Source of the DNA: CAUZJF01 sp965248605
GTDB lineage: Bacteria; Chloroflexota; Dehalococcoidia; Lucifugimonadales; CAUZJF01
Assembly (NCBI GenBank): GCA_965248605.1
Contig: CBDFJV010000007.1
Coordinates: forward strand, 2,108,001 to 2,172,000
Direction of reading: 5' to 3'
Length of the DNA: 64,000 nucleotides
This document shows positions 50,796 through 58,318 of the stretch, piece by piece. Made by a program: the position numbers and the translations under genes. Position 1 is the stretch's first letter. Each line of letters starts with the position of its first letter. The notes beneath the pieces are model-generated. The model had not been told where the DNA came from and searched no databases. It was given only the letters and a program-made list of their open reading frames with translations.

Positions 50796-52237
50796 GTCAA
50801 TTGCGCGTATTCACTCATCTAAAATGTTACCGAGGCGGTTACAGTTCACTCAAGTAATAATGTTACTGGGGGAACGATGCCAGCCGAAGAGGAGATGACG
50901 ATAGATGAGCGACGAAAGTATCTGAAGCGTATGAGAGAACGGTACTGGGGTGCTGATCGAAGGAGACGGAGTGAGCTGCTGAACGAGATGGAGGCGGTGA
51001 CGGGTTTGCACCGCAAGAGCCTGATCCGGTTGGTGCGGGCCCGGACGTTGAATCGTAAGCGCCGGCGCCGAGTGAGAGGCCGAACGTACGGTCCGGAGGT
51101 TGAGGATGCTATCAGAGTGGTGTGGGAGAGCTTGGACTATATATGCGCCGAGCGTGTGACCCCGGCCTTAGTGCCGACAGCGCGACACCTTGAGCACTTC
51201 GGGGAGTTGGTCCTAACGGCGGATCTGGTGGCACAGTTAGCTCGGATCAGTCGGGCGACGGTACAACGGCTCATGGGCAAGCTGAGCCAGGACACGCCTC
51301 GCCTGCCTCGACGAGGACCGGAGCGTGCCAATCGCCTAACAAAGGCGGTCCCCATGGGAAGGCTACCCTGGGAGACGAGTGAGCCAGGACACTTCGAGGT
51401 GGATCTGGTACACCATTGCGGCCCTGCAGCAGCAGGGGAGTACGTTCATACCTTGCAGTTGGTGGATGTGGCCACGGGCTGGAGCGAGCGAGTGGCCGTG
51501 CTGGGGCGCAACCAGCAGGCCATGGAAGATGGCTTTCGGAGGGTCATGAAGCGCTTGCCCTTCCCAATTCTCCAGTTGCATCCCGATAACGGCAGCGAGT
51601 TCTTCAATGACCATATGATCCGCTTCTGGGGTGAGCAGATCGTTGGTCTGAAGCTGAGCCGGAGTCGGCCCTACCGCAAGAACGATAACCGCATCGTCGA
51701 GCAAAAGAACGACACCCTGGTGCGTGCCTACCTGGGCTACGACCGAATAGACACTGCGGTCCAGTGTGAGGCTCTCAACGCCCTCTACGACCAGATGTGG
51801 GTCTACTACAACCTCTTCCAGCCGGTGATGCACTTGGCGGGCAAAGTCATTGTCGATGGTCGGCTCAAGCGCCGCTGGGATCAGGCGTGCACACCCTATG
51901 ACCGGCTGTCGGACAGTGGGGTGCTCGGGCCGCGCCAACAGGCCCACCTGGCCTCCATGTACTCCCAGACGAACCCACGCCGACTTCGCCAGAAGATATA
52001 TCAAGAGCTAGAACGGATATTGGAGCATCCAAAGCCGCAACGAAACCAGCGCCAACTCGTCAGTGCCCTTGCCTCTTAAGCCAACCACCGTAGGCACGGC
52101 CTAATGTGACCCGGTCCTTAAGCAAACCGCCGTTGGAGAAAGGAGTGAGGCCGGCCTCCCGGTAACATTTTCATTTGAGTGAACTGTCGAAAAATCTGCC
52201 CCTTCGGTAACATTCTTATTTGAGTTGACACGTTGCG
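50796..52237 (+). mobile_element. DDE (rve-type) insertion sequence with paired subterminal repeats
   Basis: One transposase gene is flanked by two related motifs at each end: TCACTCATCTAAAATGTTAC (from 50811) and CAGTTCACTCAAGTAATAAT (from 50842) on the left; on the right, in inverse orientation, copies at 52161-52187 and 52206-52230. All contain a CACTCAA...AATGTTACC-like core. A 10-bp direct repeat, TCACAAAGAC, lies just outside (50786-50795 and 52238-52247) and may mark the duplicated target. The exact ends are uncertain by a few bases. Confidence 0.75.
50877..52079 (+). CDS. IS transposase, integrase (rve) catalytic core
   Basis: A 400-residue transposase. An N-terminal helical DNA-binding region (ERRKYLKRMRERY...GLHRKSLIRLVR and RISRATVQRLMGKLS) is followed by an RNase H-fold core with a DDE set: Asp176 (HFEVD), Asp237 (HPDNGSEF) and Glu275 (NDNRIVEQKN). 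The DNGSEF and PYRKNDN motifs place it in the IS481/IS3-like or ISNCY rve group. Full length and apparently intact. ATG with GGGGGA upstream. Confidence 0.88.
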   Translation: MPAEEEMTIDERRKYLKRMRERYWGADRRRRSELLNEMEAVTGLHRKSLIRLVRARTLNRKRRRRVRGRTYGPEVEDAIRVVWESLDYICAERVTPALVPTARHLEHFGELVLTADLVAQLARISRATVQRLMGKLSQDTPRLPRRGPERANRLTKAVPMGRLPWETSEPGHFEVDLVHHCGPAAAGEYVHTLQLVDVATGWSERVAVLGRNQQAMEDGFRRVMKRLPFPILQLHPDNGSEFFNDHMIRFWGEQIVGLKLSRSRPYRKNDNRIVEQKNDTLVRAYLGYDRIDTAVQCEALNALYDQMWVYYNLFQPVMHLAGKVIVDGRLKRRWDQACTPYDRLSDSGVLGPRQQAHLASMYSQTNPRRLRQKIYQELERILEHPKPQRNQRQLVSALAS

Positions 52238-52300
52238 TCACAAAGACCCGGACGGAAGGAGCCGGCTTTGCCGGGGATGTCCCTTTGCTAGCCGTCAATG

Positions 52301-52331
52301 ACCCCGTCCCCGATGACTTCGGGGACGGGGT
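52301..52331. terminator. Strong 13-bp hairpin after the insertion sequence
   Basis: 52301-52313 (ACCCCGTCCCCGA) is perfectly complementary to 52319-52331, with a 5-nt loop. There is no proper T-run (TACCTTTG follows). Possible bidirectional terminator between the insertion sequence and the next gene, or another palindromic repeat. Confidence 0.5.
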
Positions 52332-52595
52332 ACCTTTGAGACTCTTTCCAGTCGACTCAAACCCGCAGCGCCATGCGCCCCTGACGTGAGGCCGGCCGCG
52401 ATCTACTTTAGAATCGTGACGTGCCCATAGATCACGTCACCACCAGCCTTGAGGCTTGCCGCCCTGGCCTTGTCGAGTATCTGCGCTTCGTTCAGTCGGA
52501 CAGAGTATGTGCCACTTAACGACATGGAGAGTATCTCGGTATCAATCGTCTGCGACTCCGTCTGGTACTCGATATCGAAGAACGAGTCGACACTA

Positions 52596-54303
52596 AGCCC
52601 GAATCCACCGAAGGACACCGATGGACGGCGTGAGGGCAGCGGAAGGGGGTGGGTGAGGGAGCTACAGGGGGGATGGCCTGGGGTCTTGGGGTAGATGGGA
52701 GGCCGGCGGCCGGTCTTCAGTCGCCGCACAGGGCCCCTAAGGCCCTATGCGGGAGTTGCGATGCGCGGGAAGGCGAGAGGATACGCAGCAGGGGACTCTC
52801 GCGACCGGGGTGGCGCGAGATTGCGGGGACGTTGGGTCAGTTGCAGGCTGGCTGTCAGGCTGGGAACGGAATGGCTTGCAGCCGGGCCAAGGCGCGACTG
52901 AACTGGGTTTCCCAAGGCCAGCGCCGGGGGAGATGCAAAGTGAGGCGGCGCGCCGAGCGGGTGATCCGTCCCACCAGAGCGAAGACCCGCCGCCTGAGGG
53001 TCTTGGTGATCACGGTCCGCTCGCCCAGACCAATCCGCGCCGTCCAGCGGGCCAGGTTATGCGCCATCACCTGGACCGCCAGCCAGGCGCCGTTGGCGGC
53101 GAAGCGCGCCGACGGCATGTGGTTCAGCCCGACGCCGTACTTGAGGTCGCGTATGGCGTTCTCGACCTCGGCGTGGCGGCGATGATCGGCCTCCAGTTCC
53201 AGCGTCTCCCCATCGCGGTCGGTGATGAAGGCGTGATAGCTGTATCTGGCGAAGAGGGCGAGCTGGGAACCGGGCGTCGGCTTCACCCGCCGGACAATGA
53301 GCCGCACCGGCGCGGCGTCCGGCTTGGTCTGGAACGGGGTGTAAGTCGTCTCGGCGACATCGGCGGCGCCGTCCATCCAGTAGGGAATGGGAGTCCAGTC
53401 CTCCTCTGGTATCGCCTCGATCAGGTCCCGCAGGCTGGCGCGCTGGCGGATGGTGATAGAGAAGCGGACATCCATTTCCCGGCAGGCGGCAACGACAGTG
53501 TGGGCGTAGAAGCCGCTGTCGGCCCGCACCGTGAGTTGTCCCCTGGCCCCGCCGTAGCGCACCCGCCCCACCGTCTCACGCAGGAAGTGGGCGGCGCCAC
53601 GGGCGGTGTTGGCCCGGCCCTCGCGCAGCCGGGACATCAGCACCTCGCCGGTGCCGGCGGCAATGGCCAGCAGCGGGTGATAGCCGCGGGCGCCGGTATA
53701 GCCGTGGTGGCGCGCTCCCTCCTTGGCCAGTCCATAGGTCTCGCAGATGGTCGAGTCCAGGTCGATGGTCAGGGGCGAGTCGCCGGGTCCGGCCCCAGCG
53801 GCCCAGGCCCGGGCCAACAACTGGCGGCTCACGCGGTCGAGTTGACGGACATGCCCCCACCGGAAGCTGCGCAGGAAGGTCCCCAGGGTGGATGGCGCCT
53901 TGACCACGCAGCCTAGAACACCGACCGTCCCACCAGCGCGCAGCGCATCGGCGTCGTCGATGCAGTCGCCGCCTGCCAGCGCGGAAGCGACCAGCGTCAG
54001 CATCTTGTCCCCAGTGTTCGCCCGTCCCGGCGCTCCGCCGAGGTCAAGGTGATGGTCGACGAGTTCCCGCAGGCCCAGGTGCCGGGCTAGGGTGGCCGGC
54101 AGGAGCAGGCCGGCATTGGCCACCAGGCGATGGTCGTCAAAGACGATGCGGATACGGTCGGGTTTGTTCTGTGGCAGCATCTATTGGGTGCTCCTTGTTT
54201 CCGGGCGGGTTTCTGTTCCAAAACCATTATCCCAGATTCAGAGGAGCACCCGCTGGCTTCTTCAAGGGCTGTCCCCAAGGACGTCCTTCGGTGGATTCGG
54301 GCT
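52596..54303 (-). mobile_element. IS1380-family insertion sequence
   Basis: A 1.7-kb element bounded by perfect 20-21-bp terminal inverted repeats at 52596-52616 and 54283-54303 (outer end GCCCGAATCC, inner end GAAGGAC). It carries a full-length transposase gene on the minus strand. The flanks share TAA (52594-52596 and 54303-54305), consistent with a short target duplication. IS1380 elements usually duplicate 4-5 bp, so the 3-bp reading is provisional. The intact repeats and open transposase gene suggest a recent insertion. Confidence 0.88.
52855..54180 (-). CDS. IS1380 family transposase
   Basis: A 441-residue DDE transposase. An N-terminal domain (LLLPATLARHLGLRELVD) precedes the catalytic region LTIDLDSTICETYG (first Asp), GYTGARGYHPLLAI, LTVRADSGFYAHTVV (second Asp) and the late acidic ELEADHRRHAEVENAIRDLKYG block with the Glu. 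These are typical IS1380 motifs. ATG start with GGAG about 12 bp upstream. Confidence 0.92.
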   Translation of the reverse strand: MLPQNKPDRIRIVFDDHRLVANAGLLLPATLARHLGLRELVDHHLDLGGAPGRANTGDKMLTLVASALAGGDCIDDADALRAGGTVGVLGCVVKAPSTLGTFLRSFRWGHVRQLDRVSRQLLARAWAAGAGPGDSPLTIDLDSTICETYGLAKEGARHHGYTGARGYHPLLAIAAGTGEVLMSRLREGRANTARGAAHFLRETVGRVRYGGARGQLTVRADSGFYAHTVVAACREMDVRFSITIRQRASLRDLIEAIPEEDWTPIPYWMDGAADVAETTYTPFQTKPDAAPVRLIVRRVKPTPGSQLALFARYSYHAFITDRDGETLELEADHRRHAEVENAIRDLKYGVGLNHMPSARFAANGAWLAVQVMAHNLARWTARIGLGERTVITKTLRRRVFALVGRITRSARRLTLHLPRRWPWETQFSRALARLQAIPFPA

Positions 54304-54617
54304 AAACCTTACCCCGTCTAGGCCGCTCGAGCCGATATTGCGTGCGTAGAAAACGTCGAAGAACGAGTCAACGGAGAAGCTGACGCTATCCTCGCCGCTC
54401 GACCCGATATTCGAGACCACAAGCTCAGTCAGATCTCCGAGGGATCGCTGGAGCCCGGCGGGGTCGTCAGACCGCGGGATTTCAAGAATGAGATCAAGTT
54501 GCGCATTGTTCCGAGCGGCTTCAGCCGAAGGCTGCGCCACTACCAGGCCTACGAATGAAGCTGCAACGACCGCCAACAGGCCTGCCGCCGACAAAACGAT
54601 GTTCCGTTTTTAATCAT

Positions 54618-55159
54618 CGCTCCCTCCCGTACGTGTTAAAGATGTGACGAGCGGATCATCGTTATCGAGACCAATCAACGCCGCCGCCTTTCCGGAAAGT
54701 CAACCAATCGCAATTCGGTTAGTTAAAGAGCCTGCTCCGAATCGACACCCCGCTCAGGGCTAAAGCCGTCCGCCGGCGTACCAACATCAAGGGGCGCCTA
54801 GCGCTCGGAGCGTCATATCGCTGAGCTGGGACCGTCTCTTTTTCCGGGTCTTGCCCGGCAGTTCAGGCCGCCTTCGCCTCCACGTACCACCAACGTAGCC
54901 GCGTACGCGACGCCTACGACGGTGAGTGGTTTCGCACCCAAGCCTAGGGGTTAACACCTACCCGTCGTTGGGGACGAACCTCGTCTAGCCTTGGTAGACC
55001 GACCCCTCCGACCGCAGGGATTAGGCACCTAACTCTATGCCCGTGGGGGCACTTGCAGCGAACGCGTAGTGGTCTACTGGAGCTCCGGACCGACTCACCG
55101 TAAGCTCTTCTACACGCGAACATCGTCGAACAGGGTCTTGAAAGCAGGAGGAACCAGGC
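54618..55159. other. Non-coding stretch, content unknown
   Basis: About 540 bp with no frame that has both a ribosome binding site and family-like sequence. The end nearest the IS-disrupted gene must hold that gene's promoter. The rest is GC-rich with a few small stems (for example CCGGG-TCTTG-CCCGG near 54857) and ends in the leader of the next small gene. I see no hallmarks of RNase P RNA, tmRNA, SRP RNA or a tRNA. A long 5' leader or an unrecognised RNA is possible. Confidence 0.3.
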
Positions 55160-55378
55160 ATGAATTACGTATCCATTCTCGGCAAAGCTATTGACCACAC
55201 GGGCAGCATCAAGCTGACGCAGCAGGAGTTTGACGCCTGGAAGGTAAACGGAGTCGCAGAAAACTGCACGGTGGCTGAGGTCGCCATGCTGTCCGGCGCT
55301 TCCATACGGCGTAGGAACTGGTGGGCCGAGTTCCTCCGCACACCGGACCGCAACGAAGTCGTATCGCAACTTTCTTGA
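55160..55378 (+). CDS. Small protein of unknown function
   Basis: A 72-residue protein, ATG with AGGAGG 7 bp upstream. A predicted first strand-helix (NYVSILGKAIDHTGSIKLTQQEFDAW) and a helical middle with VAEVAMLSGASIRRRNWWAEFL. No recognised domain. It is followed after 70 bp by another small gene on the same strand. Confidence 0.6.
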   Translation: MNYVSILGKAIDHTGSIKLTQQEFDAWKVNGVAENCTVAEVAMLSGASIRRRNWWAEFLRTPDRNEVVSQLS

Positions 55379-55448
55379 GGTCTAACGACCCTGTTACGCC
55401 CAGCCAGGAAATTTCGAGTGTCGTGAAATACAAATATGGAGGATCTCG

Positions 55449-55631
55449 ATGAACGAACGTCGTTGTGTGCACACCTGGATCATCGAACCGCCCGACGGTC
55501 CGCTCTCTAAAGGTAACTGCGTCTCGTGCGGGCAGAACAAGGACTTCCCGAACGTGATCGGCGAGGATGACTTCAAGTCCTGGGGCCGTGGTAAGGACGA
55601 GCCAGCCCGCGAACTAGCTACCAGCGCTTAG
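55449..55631 (+). CDS. Small CxH/CxxC zinc-binding-type protein
   Basis: A 60-residue protein, ATG with GGAGG 6 bp upstream. It has a Cys-x-His then Cys-x2-Cys arrangement: RCVHTWIIEPPDGPLSKG followed by CVSCG. The ligand set and the HTWIIEPPDGPLSKGNC block resemble short conserved Chloroflexota proteins as I recall them (not checked). Probably a one-zinc treble-clef-like or ribbon fold. Confidence 0.6.
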   Translation: MNERRCVHTWIIEPPDGPLSKGNCVSCGQNKDFPNVIGEDDFKSWGRGKDEPARELATSA

Positions 55632-55689
55632 GCATTCGCCCCCGGTCCCACTCCTTGGAGCGCGAGAGTAGCTGCCCTTTCTGAGACAC

Positions 55690-56021
55690 TTACCGGTCAG
55701 GGTGTATGGCCAAGCCCTCTTCGACTTCAGCGGCTGTCGGTTCTCTCGGTGGCTGGAGGTGGCCGATGAGGACCGCCGGGAGGGTCGTGACATGAGCGCC
55801 AGCCCGGACGCCGAACTCCAGCGAGAACTGGGCGACGGCCTCGTTGTCGTCGGCCTCGACCATCGAATTGAAGTCGTAAGGGCCGAGGACGCCGTATAGA
55901 CCGAGCTCTTGTGTGCCGGGCACGTTCGTCTCCTCCTCGGCCCGCAAGACGCTCCTCGGGTCGTCGAGGCCTCGTTCTCTACCTTCGGGCGTAAGGGTAA
56001 GCAGTGGCAGTAGGTTGCCAT
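55690..56021 (-). pseudogene. GYD-domain protein gene with a 1-base frameshift
   Basis: ATG at 56021 with GGAGG 8 bp upstream opens MATY, then the family sequence continues in the next frame: LPLLTLTPEGRERGLDDP...VPGTQELGLYGVLGPYDFNSMVEADDNEAVAQFSLEFGVRAGAHVTTLPAVLIGHLQ. A single missing C near 56010 (TACTG for TACCTG) accounts for the break. GYD-domain proteins are small dimeric alpha/beta barrels of unknown role. Either a true frameshift mutation or a consensus error. Confidence 0.75.
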
Positions 56022-56093
56022 CGGCAGCACCTCCGCCTGTTGTTCGTCCATCAGTCCATCTGAGAGCCAGGATTCCGCCACAGTACGAACTGG

Positions 56094-56633
56094 CTAACTT
56101 CCTGCCGCCCACTCTTCGCGTAGGACCCCGTAGATGTAGTAGTCCTTGGGCTCGCCGTGTTCCAGATAGTGCCCGCGCAGGAGGCCCTCCCGGACCATGC
56201 CGAGCTTCTCCATGACACGCCACGATCCTTCGTTCGGGACCTGGGCTCTGGCGAAGACCTTGCCCACGTCGTAGGTCTTGAACCCCCAGTCGATCACACA
56301 TCGAGCTGCTTCCGTGGCCAGACCTCTGCCCCAATGCGGCCGCCCGAGCGTATACCCGATTTCAGCGACCTTGTTCTTCAGATCGATGTTGAAGTGGAAG
56401 TTACCGGTCACCTTGCCGTCCAACACGATTCCGAAGCTTGGGTTGGTGTCCCAAGAGTCCAGCACCATCTTGGCAAGGAACTCCTCGGCCACCTTCCTTG
56501 TGTACGGTCGCGGGTCCGGAAGGTAGCGGCCCCAGTCAGGGTGGCTCGTGTATTCGAGGACGTCATCGACGTCGCTCAACGCGAAGGGTCGCAGCCGGAG
56601 ACGGTCCGTCGTGAGCTCTGTCCGTTCGACCAT
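56094..56633 (-). CDS. GNAT family N-acetyltransferase (RimJ/RimL-like)
   Basis: A 179-residue GNAT: LTTDRLRLRPFALSDVDDVLEYTSHPDWGRYLP, FGIVLDGKVTGNFHFNIDLKNKVAEIGYTLGRPHWGRGLATEAARCVIDWGF with the acetyl-CoA loop (RPHWGRGLA), and VPNEGSWRVMEKLGMVREGLLRGHYLEHG. Relatives acetylate ribosomal proteins, antibiotics or small molecules; the substrate is unknown. ATG at 56633 has GGAGGA 9 bp upstream. Confidence 0.9.
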   Translation of the reverse strand: MVERTELTTDRLRLRPFALSDVDDVLEYTSHPDWGRYLPDPRPYTRKVAEEFLAKMVLDSWDTNPSFGIVLDGKVTGNFHFNIDLKNKVAEIGYTLGRPHWGRGLATEAARCVIDWGFKTYDVGKVFARAQVPNEGSWRVMEKLGMVREGLLRGHYLEHGEPKDYYIYGVLREEWAAGS

Positions 56634-56813
56634 GGCTGTTGTTCCTCCATTCGCCCTCGTGTTCCTCAGGTACGTCTTCCGGACGACCACGGAGTGTTGG
56701 GGTCGCAGCTTAGGGACTCGGAGGGGCGTTGACACCGGTGCGGAAGGGAGACAGCATAGCAAACGTAGACTGCCGCCGCGATGTATACGATAGTCATGAG
56801 GGTAGCTCCCCGC

Positions 56814-56819
56814 TATAAT
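56814..56819 (+). promoter_or_regulatory. TATAAT box before the surface-protein/kinase cluster
   Basis: A perfect TATAAT lies 10 bp upstream of the ATG at 56830, which would give an almost leaderless transcript. No convincing -35 box is seen. Confidence 0.45.
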
Positions 56820-56829
56820 GCCCAACGCA

Positions 56830-57211
56830 ATGTTGCACCTGAGGAGCCGCCCCATTCCCCCCCATCATTCTCGGCCTGCTTGCGGCCGTGTTGGCCTCGA
56901 CCGGCGCGGCCGAGACGGCGGCGGCCGACGCGCCTGCACAGCAAGCGGAACCTCCAGCTCCCCTGCCCTCTCCGGTAACCACCGTCGTGGAGCCAGAGGT
57001 TATCGAGGTCACTGCTAGAGAACAGAAGATCGTCCCTATCCAGACCGAGGGCGAGCCGGTTGAGGCCGACGGGCAGGTGTCGACCCTGCGAGACGCGCCT
57101 GACGACTCTGGGCCGGGGCTCCGGGTCGCCATATTGTTGGCCATGGCCAGCGCCTTGCTGGCGTTTGCTGTAGCGATCACGGTTGCAGGCCGGCGACGCA
57201 ATCCCAGTTGA
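56830..57211 (+). CDS. Small exported protein with C-terminal TM anchor; C7-tract frame break
   Basis: From 56864 on, the frame encodes the core of a signal peptide (IILGLLAAVLASTGAAETAAADAP), a Pro/Glu-rich middle and a C-terminal TM (RVAILLAMASALLAFAVAITVAGRRRNPS). No start codon is in frame upstream before TGA 56840. ATG 56830 would give MLHLRSRPIPP and join the frame if the C7 tract (56857-56863) were one base shorter. So either the tract is misread, it varies in length, or the true start is the internal GTG 56888. The propeller gene follows 20 bp downstream. Confidence 0.6.
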
Positions 57212-57231
57212 ACTGATACAAGGAGGAGCCG

Positions 57232-58302
57232 ATGTCGCTCAACACATTTTGGACCATGTGGATGGTCGATCGCATCTGGATACGGCGCCTGACGGCCTCC
57301 GTCGCAGTGGGCCTGGCCTTGGTCCTTGTCGCAGCGGCTTACTCGGGAACACTCGGGGCCCAGGACGCGACTCTTACGACGTGGTCCGTTTCGGCTAGAG
57401 GCGTCGAGCCAGACGGTTCTGGCAACATCTGGTTCGCTAACGGCGCCAAGACAGGGATAGCCCGTCTGCAGCCGTCGACTAGCACGACAAGCACGGTGAC
57501 TACCTGGCCGATCCCACCCGGAGGCGTCACTAAAGATGGTACGACCGCGTTCGATTCGACAGCGGGGAAGGCATACTTCGGCGAGTACATCACCAGGCCG
57601 GGGCTCTCATCTCTCGCCATAGGTTCGTTGGACCCGGCAACCGACACGTTTACCGAGTGGCCCTTCGGCGGCGGCTGGAACACTATCGTGTCGCTCACGA
57701 CCGACAGCGCGGGTAATGTCTGGTTCGGAGGTTCAAGGTGTTGCTGGTTGCCACGAATCGCAAGACTAACACCGGGTGACAATACCATTACCGACTGGGA
57801 GCTACCTGACGGACACGGAGACTGGGTGCGGGGTATCGTCCCGATGCCGGACGGGAAGGTGTTGTTCACGATGGACTCCCCAGGCAAGGTCGGGGAACTG
57901 GACCCAGCTACTGGGAACGTGACCCTCTGGTCGTTGGGCTTCAACGCGATAAGCTCAGTGGGCTCAAAAGCAGCGTATTCGCACAGCGATGGTGGCTTGT
58001 GGTTTCCCGGTTCAGACCGAGTCGCCAGGTTCGACCGCTCGACGAACGAACTTAAAGTGTGGAACCTGACAAGCGTGGCCACGGTGGGGTCGATGGGGCT
58101 AGACGGTACGGGAAAGCCGGTGGCGGGTGGCCAGGTGTCTCCTACGGCACCGCTCAACGGTTCCGTAAGAATCGATCCCGCGACTGGGATCCCAACGATG
58201 TGGCCCTACACTAGCTTCGGCATCAGGGGGACCGTGGTCGACGGAGCCGACGATATCTGGCAGAACACGACAGACCTGAAGATCCGCCGCATCAATCCGT
58301 AG
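57232..58302 (+). CDS. Exported Vgb-like (virginiamycin B lyase-type) beta-propeller
   Basis: A 356-residue protein with an N-terminal membrane segment/signal (residues ~18-43, LTASVAVGLALVLVAAAYSGTLGAQ). The body has repeated propeller blades such as VEPDGSGNIWFAN, LTTDSAGNVWFGGS, GIVPMPDGKVLFTMD, GGLWFPGSDRVARFD and TVVDGADDIWQNTTD, and resembles Vgb/SMP-30 streptogramin lyase-like folds. Lyase activity is not implied; many homologues are structural or binding proteins. ATG with AAGGAGGAG upstream. Second gene of the surface cluster. Confidence 0.75.
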   Translation: MSLNTFWTMWMVDRIWIRRLTASVAVGLALVLVAAAYSGTLGAQDATLTTWSVSARGVEPDGSGNIWFANGAKTGIARLQPSTSTTSTVTTWPIPPGGVTKDGTTAFDSTAGKAYFGEYITRPGLSSLAIGSLDPATDTFTEWPFGGGWNTIVSLTTDSAGNVWFGGSRCCWLPRIARLTPGDNTITDWELPDGHGDWVRGIVPMPDGKVLFTMDSPGKVGELDPATGNVTLWSLGFNAISSVGSKAAYSHSDGGLWFPGSDRVARFDRSTNELKVWNLTSVATVGSMGLDGTGKPVAGGQVSPTAPLNGSVRIDPATGIPTMWPYTSFGIRGTVVDGADDIWQNTTDLKIRRINP

Positions 58303-58318
58303 AGGCGGGACCGGTGCC

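Larger units (their letters stand above)
52403..54617 (-). pseudogene. Exported repeat protein gene interrupted by an IS1380 element
   Basis: The N-terminal part is 54303-54617 and the C-terminal part 52403-52596, split by the IS1380-family element. Joining the flanks and removing one copy of a 3-bp TAA duplication restores an uninterrupted frame through NIGSSGLDGVRF then SVDSFFDIEYQTE. The restored protein has a signal peptide (LSAAGLLAVVAASFVGLVVAQ), two copies of SVDSFFD(V/I), and a tail ending ARAASLKAGGDVIYGHVTILK. The apparent start, ATG 54617 with GGGAGGGA just upstream, is one base out of frame with the body; a missing A in the run near 54609-54613 would explain it. Function unknown. 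Confidence 0.75.

Noticed and set aside
50640..50822. A 60-codon frame just left of the insertion sequence
   Set aside because: No ribosome binding site, and it runs into the element's terminal repeats.
52747..53916. A 389-codon plus-strand frame
   Set aside because: It is the antisense shadow of the IS1380 transposase; no family-like sequence and no ribosome binding site.
54618..55159. RNase P RNA, tmRNA or SRP RNA
   Set aside because: None of the conserved core strings of these RNAs could be found on either strand.
54944..55369. A 141-codon minus-strand frame over the leader and the 72-residue gene
   Set aside because: No start with a ribosome binding site and no recognisable sequence; the plus-strand small gene is better supported.
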